Assembly (NCBI GenBank): GCA_964593905.1
Contig: CAZQLE010000046.1
Span: 1 to 22,482, forward strand
DNA from: CAZQLE01 sp964593905
GTDB lineage: Bacteria; Chloroflexota; Anaerolineae; Anaerolineales; Anaerolineaceae
DNA length: 22,482 bases
Direction: 5' to 3'
In this document: positions 1 to 6,378 of the stretch, one piece after another
How the letters are laid out: the number at the start of each line of letters is the position of its first letter
Numbering within the stretch: position 1 is the first letter of the stretch
Made by a program: the position numbers and the translations under genes
Notes under the pieces: generated by a model
What the model was told of the DNA's origin: nothing
The model's input: only the letters and a program-made list of their open reading frames with translations
The model's database searches: none

Positions 1-224
1 ATGTTGATCAGGGTCGATTTGCCGCTGCCCGATTTGCCCGTAACACCCACAAACTCGCCTTCACGCAGGTTGATGTTGATGCTTTTCAAGGCGGTAAAAT
101 CACCGGCTGGTGTTTTGAATATTTTTACGATATTGCGCAGCTCAATTCCGCTGCTATTGCATTGATTCGAAACAGCAGGAGCCGAATTTGTTTCAGGCGA
201 TCGATTAAAGAATCGGATTGTCAT
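1..224 (-). CDS. ABC transporter ATP-binding protein, MacB/LolD type (N-terminal part, cut by window edge)
   Basis: Reading the minus strand from an ATG at 224 gives about 74 residues, starting MTIRFFNRSPETNSAP and running into the left edge. After an N-terminal extension of about 25 residues comes an ABC ATPase start: IELRNIVKIF, then AGDFTAL, then a Walker A of GKSGSGKST. The gene begins 13 bases after the stop of the neighbouring ATPase gene, so the two are almost certainly co-transcribed. The two N-termini are clearly paralogous (both have AGDFTAL and GKSG[SA]GKSTL[IV]NM) but not identical. This suggests two different ATPases rather than a recent duplication. By family knowledge it would energise an FtsX/MacB-type permease; that permease is not in the window. 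Signature motif and Walker B lie outside the window. Confidence 0.88.
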   Translation of the reverse strand, partial: MTIRFFNRSPETNSAPAVSNQCNSSGIELRNIVKIFKTPAGDFTALKSININLREGEFVGVTGKSGSGKSTLIN

Positions 225-237
225 CAGAGCCACCCTG

Positions 238-972
238 TCATGCTTCCATCAGGCGGCCGTCAGCTATTTGTAACACACGATGAACGCGGGACGATATGCT
301 GTGATCGTGGGTGACCATGACAATGGTTTTTCCCATTTCGGCCAGGTGGATGAACATATCAAAAACAATATCGGCCGTTACCGTATCGAGGTTGCCGGTG
401 GGTTCATCGGCCACAATAACCGCGGGGTCATTGGCCAGCGCCCTGGCAATGGCCGCGCGTTGTTTTTGGCCGCCAGAAATTGCCGAGGGAAGTTTGAGCG
501 CCTGATCTTCCATTTCAACCATGCGCAGCAATTCCATGGCCCGCTCTTCGCTTTCACCAGGACGATAAAGACCGCAAAAATCCATGGGCAGCATGACATT
601 ATCCAGCAGTGACAAAGCAGGCATTAATTGAAAAGATTGATACACCACACCCACTGTCTGGCCGCGCCAGAGTGCCATGCGGTCTTCGTCCAGTTGGTGC
701 AGTGGTGTTCCGGCAACCCATACTTCGCCCGAAGTGATGCTATCCACTCCGGTGATCATATTGACCAGGGTCGATTTTCCGGCGCCCGATTTACCCATGA
801 TCGCGGTAAATTCTCCGGTCTGAAAGACTGCATTAATGCCATGCAGTGCGGTAAAATCGCCCGCGGCTGCGCGGTACGTTTTTACCAGATCATGGATGCG
901 GATGATCGGTTCTGTCTCTTTTGCAACCGATTGGGCATCCGTCTTGGGGGCGGCGAAACCGTTATTGGCCAT
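238..972 (-). CDS. ABC transporter ATP-binding protein, MacB/LolD type
   Basis: This is a complete 244-residue ABC ATPase. Walker A is GKSGAGKST (60-68), the Q-loop glutamine is about 112 in VVYQSFQLMP, the signature is ISGGQ (165-169), Walker B is VIVADEP (185-191) and the H-loop histidine is 222 in VTHDH. The YQSFQLMP and DEPTGNLD stretches are typical of the MacB/LolD/FtsE group, which powers mechanotransmission or lipoprotein/peptide export rather than bulk uptake. It lies downstream of the adaptor and sortase genes and immediately upstream of a second, similar ATPase gene. The likely partner is therefore the HlyD-like lipoprotein at 3055-4260 plus a MacB/FtsX-like permease beyond the left edge. 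The substrate cannot be told from sequence. The ATG at 972 is kept because it precedes the conserved fold by a sensible length; a weak CAGGA lies upstream of it. Confidence 0.93.
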   Translation of the reverse strand: MANNGFAAPKTDAQSVAKETEPIIRIHDLVKTYRAAAGDFTALHGINAVFQTGEFTAIMGKSGAGKSTLVNMITGVDSITSGEVWVAGTPLHQLDEDRMALWRGQTVGVVYQSFQLMPALSLLDNVMLPMDFCGLYRPGESEERAMELLRMVEMEDQALKLPSAISGGQKQRAAIARALANDPAVIVADEPTGNLDTVTADIVFDMFIHLAEMGKTIVMVTHDHSISSRVHRVLQIADGRLMEA

Positions 973-1053
973 AACTTTAATAATCCTGATCGCTTTCTTT
1001 CATCACCATTGGTAAAGGCACAGATTGAAAAAGAATCATACCACCAATGCGCT

Positions 1054-3039
1054 CTAGTCATTGGGCGTGGTCACGTTGATCAACACCGCGCGCACCAGCA
1101 GCCGTGCACGATACTGGTTTGCAGCTTCATCAAAGTTTTTGCAGGTCACCAGCGTAATCCAGTCGAGGTCTTCATGTTTAAAAGCGGTCTGGTCGTCGGG
1201 TGAAACCGTTTTAACCTCACGGACCTCATAGATAAACCGTTGCCCTCCGCTGTCGATATGGATTGGATCGCCCCATTGCAGTGAACCCAGCAGGGCGAAC
1301 GGCCCCGGTTGACCATTGGAAAGATAGGCATGCCCGCTTAATACGGTATTCCCCGGCCAGGTGGGGAAGGCTGTTCCGGCAAGATAGCCGGCCTGGTTTT
1401 CCAGCCAGGTCAGGTCCCAGCCATCTCCCTGGTCAGGGATGCCAACGATCGGGGCAGAAAGCTTGATTTTTGGCGCCGATAATATCATCTGGTCCATTTG
1501 CTGCATGGGCGCGCGCGCAGGCTTTTCGGGGCGGGCAGTGATGACGCCCGGCGCAAAACCAGTATCGGGCAGCCAGTAGCTGCGCAATAAATGATAAACC
1601 TCACGCCCGCCATTGGGGCTGGCCGAGGTAAATAGAATGTGGCGATTGACCGGTGTGAACCGAATGGGGGCAGAGCTTCCGCCGCCGCGCAGAATATCTG
1701 TGACCCTCTGTGTGGAATCGACATCATAGGGCGGTTCGCTCTTCCATAATTCGGTGCCAAAATCATTGCTGGCGCGGAAAAACAGGGTTGAACCCACCAC
1801 AGTCAAAAACTGCGGGTTGGAACTGCCGCTGCCTTTACGAATATCGAGCACCTGTTCAACCGAATCTTCATCATAAGGGGCGTTAACCTTCCAGAGTTCC
1901 ATGCCGGTCACGTTGTCATCTGCCACAAAGAACAGGGTTGAACCGATGATGGTTTTAAAATCGGGGTTTGAACTCAGCGTGGCTCTAACCCCGGGCAGAA
2001 ACGGGTTCTGAGTTTTGTTCAGGTCTTTCACCCGTGAGATCTGGGTGGCGGTATAAGGCGGACGCACCATGCGCAGTTCATACCCGCTGGTCACATAATA
2101 TCCTGAATAAAACAATACATCGCCAATGACGGCGAGATCATAGGGGCTTTCTGGTGCCGGTTGCTCGTCAATTTCATCCACCCGTTCGATGGTGGCGGGG
2201 GTGTAAGGCGGAGCAGATTTAAATAACTGGCGGTCTTGATCACTGTTCACCGCGCTGAAGAACAACAGATCATCGATGTTGACCAGATAAATCGGGTCGG
2301 CGCTGCCCCCCGGGTTAAGATCGGTGACCCGGCTGACCGAGCTGTGATCATAGGGCGGGAGCAGCTTAAACAGTTCACGGCCAATGCTGTCATAACCGGT
2401 GAAAAATAATGTCCAGCCGATGACTTTCATATACCGCGGGTCTCCATCCGGAGATCCGGGGAACAGATCGATCACCTCCTGGGCCGATAAAAACGGGAGC
2501 TGTGTTTTCCACAGTTCCAGACCATCGGCGCCATTGTTGGCCTGGAAGAATACCAGGTTGCCCAGACCGGTCATGTAGTTGGGGTTGGAATCGCCGTAGG
2601 GGTTGATATCGGCCACCATGATCGGTTGGGTGTAGGGTGGTTCCAGTTTCCATAACTCGACCCCGTGCACGCCGTCATTTGCGGCAAACATCAGCGTATT
2701 GTCGATGACGGTGAGGTTGTGGGGGTTGGCGTCGCCGTTGGGGTTAATATCGGTTAACCGGCCGGTGGTGGCGTCGTTGTAAGGCGGCAGGCTCCACCAG
2801 ATTTCATAACCAGCATCATCTTCTGCGGTGAAAAAAACGGCATCGTTAATGGCAACCAGTTCTTGCGGGTCCAGATAGGGCACCGGATCGGTGGAGGTGA
2901 TGGCTTCGGCTTCTCCATAGGAGGGCGGTTCGGGCATTGCATATACTGGCTGGAGCGGCAGCAGGGTGAATGCCAAAATTAACGCCCAGATTCCATATCC
3001 CATTCTTGATTGTTTGATCCATACTGTGCGGTTCATCAT
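1054..3039 (-). CDS. Secreted ELW-repeat protein with C-terminal sortase domain and internal LPDTG motif
   Basis: This 661-residue protein starts with a signal peptide (basic start, hydrophobic 16-31, likely cut after VYA at 34). Residues about 60-488 hold nine diverged repeats marked by [ER]-L-[WF]-K-x-x-P-P-Y and followed by D[IL]NPxG, then xxPxxLTVIGxTLFF. Repeats of this kind usually build a beta-propeller. A sorting-signal-like motif, LPDTG (490-494, context YWLPDTGFAPG), ends the repeats. Residues about 520-655 form a sortase: His570 in VLSGHAYLSNG, Cys633 in TLVTC, and Arg644 or Arg646 in YRARLLVRA. All three catalytic residue types are present, so it should be an active cysteine transpeptidase or endopeptidase. 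No second membrane segment is visible, so anchoring would rely on an uncleaved signal or on self-processing. It lies 15 bases after the adaptor gene and 81 bases before the ABC ATPase genes, suggesting one operon. Its substrate is unknown. Confidence 0.88.
   Translation of the reverse strand: MMNRTVWIKQSRMGYGIWALILAFTLLPLQPVYAMPEPPSYGEAEAITSTDPVPYLDPQELVAINDAVFFTAEDDAGYEIWWSLPPYNDATTGRLTDINPNGDANPHNLTVIDNTLMFAANDGVHGVELWKLEPPYTQPIMVADINPYGDSNPNYMTGLGNLVFFQANNGADGLELWKTQLPFLSAQEVIDLFPGSPDGDPRYMKVIGWTLFFTGYDSIGRELFKLLPPYDHSSVSRVTDLNPGGSADPIYLVNIDDLLFFSAVNSDQDRQLFKSAPPYTPATIERVDEIDEQPAPESPYDLAVIGDVLFYSGYYVTSGYELRMVRPPYTATQISRVKDLNKTQNPFLPGVRATLSSNPDFKTIIGSTLFFVADDNVTGMELWKVNAPYDEDSVEQVLDIRKGSGSSNPQFLTVVGSTLFFRASNDFGTELWKSEPPYDVDSTQRVTDILRGGGSSAPIRFTPVNRHILFTSASPNGGREVYHLLRSYWLPDTGFAPGVITARPEKPARAPMQQMDQMILSAPKIKLSAPIVGIPDQGDGWDLTWLENQAGYLAGTAFPTWPGNTVLSGHAYLSNGQPGPFALLGSLQWGDPIHIDSGGQRFIYEVREVKTVSPDDQTAFKHEDLDWITLVTCKNFDEAANQYRARLLVRAVLINVTTPND
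1558..1572 (-). other. LPDTG sorting-signal-like motif just before the sortase domain
   Basis: On the minus strand these 15 bases encode LPDTG (residues 490-494 of the sortase fusion), inside YWLPDTGFAPG. Classic sortase substrates carry LPxTG followed by a hydrophobic helix and a basic tail at the C-terminus. Here the motif is internal and is followed by a proline-rich linker and the sortase domain itself. Whether it is cleaved is unknown. Confidence 0.75.
1576..2862 (-). repeat. Nine diverged protein repeats (ELW-K-xx-PPY type), beta-propeller-like
   Basis: The repeats occupy residues about 60-488 of the sortase fusion. The marker occurs as EIWWSLPPY, ELWKLEPPY, ELWKTQLPF, ELFKLLPPY, QLFKSAPPY, ELRMVRPPY, ELWKVNAPY, ELWKSEPPY and EVYHLLRSY. 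Spacing is about 45-60 residues. The copies have diverged at DNA level, so this is an old protein repeat and not a recent tandem duplication. The last copy is the most degenerate and runs directly into LPDTG. Confidence 0.85.
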
Positions 3040-3054
3040 CTTTTGATCCGCTGC

Positions 3055-4260
3055 TTAATTCTGAATGAACCGGACAACGGCAGACATTGCCCACAGCAGC
3101 CGCTCATCCTGTTCATCCAGCGTAATTACGACGACATACGTGATATCGCCGCGTGTATTTTGTCCGCGGGGTTTCACCTGCGCTACCGTGCCGCCCAAAA
3201 CAAGGTCTGGAATTGCGTCGAATTCCACTTCCACCCGGTCGCCGGGGGCAATGCCGACCACATCCAGCTCGGTCAGGTCAGTGGTTTCGACCTGCCAATT
3301 GGTGATATCGCCAATTTCAACCGCGGCCTGTCCGGGGGTAATATACTGCCCATTTTTCAAGTTGCTGGTGGCGATCATGCCGGTGAAAGGCGCTTTAAGT
3401 TCAATATCTTCCAGTGCGGCTCTGGCCGAGGCCAGTTGAAGCTGGCTGTTATTAAGCTGCGCCCGGGCAATCGCCAGGTCATCCTCATCCGGCCCGTCTT
3501 TAAGGTTGTCCAGCTTCCGTTTTGCATCTTCCACGCGCTCACGTGCCACCTGAACTTTGGCATCGGCTTCGGCGATATCTTCAGGATCGGGTTTTCCAAG
3601 CGCGTAATTCAAATTCTCCAGCGCGCGGTCGCGTGCCTTGCGGGTGCGTGAAAGCAGGATCATTACCTGAGCGCGTTCCAGGTCTTCTTCATCCCGATCC
3701 TGCACAAAGCTGAAAGTCTCTTCGGCATCTTCCACGGCCTGCTGCGCCAGCAGGTAGTTTGCCCGTAATTCGTCCAGCGTATTCTGGCTGGCCCGCTGGT
3801 AGCCCAATTTTTCGCGATCTTCCAGAATATCCTTCAGCGCGATCTCGGCCTGTGCCAGTTCCAGCCCGATGTTGGAGCGCGCCAGCGCAGCGGTGTCATC
3901 CAGGTCTTTCAGATTTTGCTGCGCCTGAAGCACACCCAGGTCTGCCTGGGCCAGCGCCGCTTCCAGTTTCTCTTTCCCTGAAAGGCGGGCGATGATATCT
4001 CCCTTTTGGGCGGTTTTTCCTTCGGCGATCAAAACCTCTTCAACAACCCCGGGGATTGTGAAGCTGAGTACCGCGCTGGTGGCCGGCACCACCTGAGCCT
4101 CGGCTGTGACACCCTGGCTTTTGCGCACCGCGGGGAGTTCGGCCGGGTCTACCGTGGGGGTAGCAGAAGACTGACCGGCGCAGCCGGCAGCCAGAGCTAA
4201 CATTACAAAACAACAAAATAGCAGATTCCAAGTTTTTGCGCGGAAGATTGGGGAATTCAT
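3055..4260 (-). CDS. Lipoprotein periplasmic/extracellular adaptor, HlyD/MacA (MFP) family
   Basis: This 401-residue protein begins with a lipoprotein signal: basic start, hydrophobic 12-25, and lipobox LAAGC with Cys27. A lipoyl-like half domain follows (about 63-95, with GVVEEVLIAEGKTAQKGD). Next comes a very long, charged, Glu/Ala/Lys/Leu-rich coiled-coil region (about 96-285), the second lipoyl half (about 287-318, KAPFTGMIATSNLKNGQYITPG), and a beta-barrel domain to the C-terminus. This order is typical of membrane fusion proteins that work with MacB-type ABC exporters. The ATG at 4260 has GGAG eight bases upstream. It is the first gene of the minus-strand operon and diverges from a two-component system. 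A spacer with paired dyads separates them, so expression is probably controlled by that system. It probably couples the ABC ATPases to export of a substrate across the envelope. Confidence 0.93.
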   Translation of the reverse strand: MNSPIFRAKTWNLLFCCFVMLALAAGCAGQSSATPTVDPAELPAVRKSQGVTAEAQVVPATSAVLSFTIPGVVEEVLIAEGKTAQKGDIIARLSGKEKLEAALAQADLGVLQAQQNLKDLDDTAALARSNIGLELAQAEIALKDILEDREKLGYQRASQNTLDELRANYLLAQQAVEDAEETFSFVQDRDEEDLERAQVMILLSRTRKARDRALENLNYALGKPDPEDIAEADAKVQVARERVEDAKRKLDNLKDGPDEDDLAIARAQLNNSQLQLASARAALEDIELKAPFTGMIATSNLKNGQYITPGQAAVEIGDITNWQVETTDLTELDVVGIAPGDRVEVEFDAIPDLVLGGTVAQVKPRGQNTRGDITYVVVITLDEQDERLLWAMSAVVRFIQN

Positions 4261-4386
4261 GCGATTTACTCCATTTCTAAGATGAAATTACACTCCGTGC
4301 CAACTGGTTAATGCCATATTGCGGTCTGCGTAGAAACATTAACCGATTTTGCCAAACTGGAGTAGTGGAAGCGATCACCTGGGCAG

Positions 4387-4400
4387 ATGACAGGCGTCAT
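4387..4400. promoter_or_regulatory. Dyad ATGAC-N4-GTCAT, copy 1 (putative operator)
   Basis: A perfect 5-bp inverted repeat with a 4-bp spacer (aggc). Its centre lies 22 bp from the centre of copy 2, two helical turns, so dimers would sit on the same DNA face. It lies between the divergent adaptor operon and the two-component genes. Dyads of this size suit NarL/LuxR-type response regulators, and one is encoded at 5731. That this regulator binds here is inference. Confidence 0.7.
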
Positions 4401-4408
4401 TCAAGATC

Positions 4409-4422
4409 ATGACCCAAGTCAT
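4409..4422. promoter_or_regulatory. Dyad ATGAC-N4-GTCAT, copy 2 (putative operator)
   Basis: A second perfect copy of the same inverted repeat with a different spacer (ccaa). The conserved half-sites and non-conserved spacer are what a protein binding site should show. Its centre lies about 66 bases before the predicted start of the kinase transcript. Confidence 0.7.
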
Positions 4423-4446
4423 CAAAAAATGTTGATCCTGCCCATC

Positions 4447-4474
4447 TTATCTTTGTCCCTCTCCGTGTTATGAT
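4447..4474 (+). promoter_or_regulatory. Predicted promoter of the kinase-regulator operon
   Basis: An extended -10, TG-t-TATGAT, lies at 4466-4474. A weak -35, TTATCT, lies at 4447-4452 with a 16-bp spacer. The expected transcript start (about 4481-4482) is only two or three bases before the ATG at 4484, and no ribosome binding site is visible. The kinase mRNA would therefore be leaderless. Confidence 0.5.
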
Positions 4475-4483
4475 CTTATTAAT

Positions 4484-5728
4484 ATGGAACGAATTGAAAT
4501 CGAACCTGGCTTAATTCCGGTGTTTCGCATGTTATCAGCGTTTGAGCTGATCTTGCTGGCGCTGGTTTTTCATTTTCAAGCGCAGGCAATGAATGAGCCG
4601 TTGAGTAAAACACTGGCCCTGATCCGGGCAATGTTAATGGCGCCGGCGGCATTGATGTTGATTTATCTCTCCTGGTCGTGGCTGCGCAACAAATTAAAAC
4701 AGCATTATCTTCCTGTAGCGCTGGTTCTCGCTTCCATTGGCCCAATTATCACGCAGGTGCTTTTATTAAACTCGAAGATTGCTTCCCCTTACCTGAACGA
4801 TATATCCACCACTGCCTGGCAGTCGGTATTAATTCTTCTTATCCCGCTGATCATTACCGCCTGGCAATACTCATATCGAACAGTCTTATTGTATTGTTTT
4901 CTCACCAGTTTTGCCAGTTTGTTTCTGGTGAGTTTTAGCCCAGGTGTACAAGGTTATGGTATGTTGGCGTTCTTATCCGTGCTGGGCATCCGTACCCTGG
5001 TTCTGGCGTTGGTGGGGTATATGATTACACGTTTGATGTTCAGTCAACGGCTGCAGCGCGAACAACTGCGGGCAGCGAATGCGCAGTTGATACACTACTC
5101 GGCCGCATTGGAAGAATTGACCATCAGCCGTGAACGAAACCGCATGGCGCGCGAGCTGCACGACACGCTGGCGCACACCCTTTCTGGTCAGGCTGTTCAA
5201 CTGGAGGCGGTAAAAGCGCTGTGGAAGCAAAACCCGGAACACGCCTATACCCTGTTGGATCAAGCGGTTCAATCGGCTCGCAAAGGTCTTGATGAAACTC
5301 GGCGCGCCATCCGTTCGCTGCGCGCGGCCCCCCTGGAAGACCTGGGGCTGCTGCTCAGCCTGCGCGATCTGGTGGAAAAAGCTGCGAACCGGGGAAATCT
5401 TCAAATTTTGCTGGATCTTCCCGACACCATTCCGGCGCTTTCACCCGATGTGGAGCAGTGTGTTTATCGGGTTGCGCAAGAGGCCGTAGAGAACGTGCTG
5501 CGCCATGCCGGCGCAGGCCAGTTGCGGCTTAAATTTGTTGCCGTGCCCCAGATTGAACTGCTGGTGGCAGATGATGGGAAAGGTTTTGAAAAAGGGAATG
5601 TAGACACCCAGCGGCATTTTGGGGTTTCGGGGATGCAGGAATGGGCCGAAAGTGTGGGGGGGCGCTGTGTTCTTGAAACGCTCCCGGGGCAGGGCACCAG
5701 GGTCCGTTTGACGATTGGAGGTATGTGA
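4484..5728 (+). CDS. Sensor histidine kinase, DesK-like (HisKA_3 family)
   Basis: This 414-residue protein has about six hydrophobic segments (roughly 16-34, 44-64, 77-95, 113-128, 134-151, 160-183) and no obvious extracellular sensor domain. A short coiled-coil linker follows, then the HisKA_3 dimerisation domain with phospho-accepting His226 in MARELHDTLAHTLSG. The ATPase domain shows the N-box EAVENVLRH (333-341), the G1 box DDGKGF (363-368), FGVSGM (379-384) and GQGT (401-404). It autophosphorylates and hands the phosphate to a NarL-type regulator, whose gene overlaps or abuts its stop codon. A sensor made mainly of membrane helices suggests that membrane state or a membrane-inserted compound is sensed. 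With the divergent exporter operon, this resembles envelope-stress or detoxification modules. The start at 4484 has no Shine-Dalgarno and sits just after an extended -10. Confidence 0.94.
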   Translation: MERIEIEPGLIPVFRMLSAFELILLALVFHFQAQAMNEPLSKTLALIRAMLMAPAALMLIYLSWSWLRNKLKQHYLPVALVLASIGPIITQVLLLNSKIASPYLNDISTTAWQSVLILLIPLIITAWQYSYRTVLLYCFLTSFASLFLVSFSPGVQGYGMLAFLSVLGIRTLVLALVGYMITRLMFSQRLQREQLRAANAQLIHYSAALEELTISRERNRMARELHDTLAHTLSGQAVQLEAVKALWKQNPEHAYTLLDQAVQSARKGLDETRRAIRSLRAAPLEDLGLLLSLRDLVEKAANRGNLQILLDLPDTIPALSPDVEQCVYRVAQEAVENVLRHAGAGQLRLKFVAVPQIELLVADDGKGFEKGNVDTQRHFGVSGMQEWAESVGGRCVLETLPGQGTRVRLTIGGM

Positions 5729-5730
5729 AG

Positions 5731-6378
5731 GTGATTCGGGTGATGATTTGCGACGATCAGGATGTGGTTTGTGAAGGGCTGCGGGTGATTTTGAGCACCG
5801 ATCCAGAGTTATCGGTTGTGGCCACCGCTTTTGACGGCGCACAGGCGGTTGAACTGACCGAAAAGCATCGGCCGGATGTGGTGTTGATGGATCTGAAAAT
5901 GCCGGTGATGAACGGCGTGCAGGCAACTCGCCTGATTTGTGAGCGCTTTAGCCCCACCCGGGTGCTGGTGTTGACCACCTTTGACGCAGATGACTGGGTG
6001 TTTGATGCTGTGCGGGCGGGAGCGGCGGGGTATTTGTTAAAAGATTCACCCCGCGAGGCCTTGATTCAGGCGGTCAAAGATACCGCTGAAGGGAAATCAC
6101 CGGTGGACCCCAGTGTGGCAGGCAAGCTGCTTTCTGCGGTTGCCCGCCAGGCGCCGACGCCGGAATCTAATTTGCTTCATTTGTTGAGCGAGCGCGAACG
6201 CCAGGTGTTGACCTTAATTGCCCGCGGGTACAGCAATGGAGAAATTGCCTCCACCCTGTTCCTTTCAGAAGGCACGGTGCGGAATTATGTCAGCGCGATA
6301 TTTGCGCGCCTGGGGGTGGCCGACCGCACCCAGGCGGCGCTGCTGGCGGTCCGGCACGGGCTGCTGCAATCTCCTTAA
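5731..6378 (+). CDS. Response regulator, NarL/LuxR family
   Basis: The receiver domain fills residues 1-118, with acidic pair Asp8/Asp9 in MICDDQ, phospho-acceptor Asp54 in VVLMDLKMP, Thr82 in VLTTF and Lys104 in LLKDS. The LuxR-type DNA-binding domain is about 150-208, with LSERERQVLTLIARGYSNGEIA and the recognition segment LSEGTVRNYVS. The GTG at 5731 is preferred: GGAGG at 5717-5721 is then nine bases upstream and the protein starts MIRVMICDD, as is usual in the family. A GTG at 5725 is in frame and overlaps the kinase stop, but leaves only three bases to GGAGG. It is co-transcribed with the kinase and is the obvious candidate to bind the two dyads at 4387-4422. Its last bases overlap tail-to-tail with the next, convergent gene. 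Confidence 0.94.
   Translation: MIRVMICDDQDVVCEGLRVILSTDPELSVVATAFDGAQAVELTEKHRPDVVLMDLKMPVMNGVQATRLICERFSPTRVLVLTTFDADDWVFDAVRAGAAGYLLKDSPREALIQAVKDTAEGKSPVDPSVAGKLLSAVARQAPTPESNLLHLLSERERQVLTLIARGYSNGEIASTLFLSEGTVRNYVSAIFARLGVADRTQAALLAVRHGLLQSP

Noticed and set aside
1007..1049. CATTGGT / ACCAATG inverted repeat between the sortase and ABC ATPase genes
   Set aside because: Arms of 7 bp separated by 29 bases, with no T-run. It is too weak to call a terminator or attenuator and may be chance.
3010..3651. Plus-strand open frame (213 codons) opposite the adaptor gene
   Set aside because: Antisense shadow of a well-supported HlyD-like gene, with no motif.
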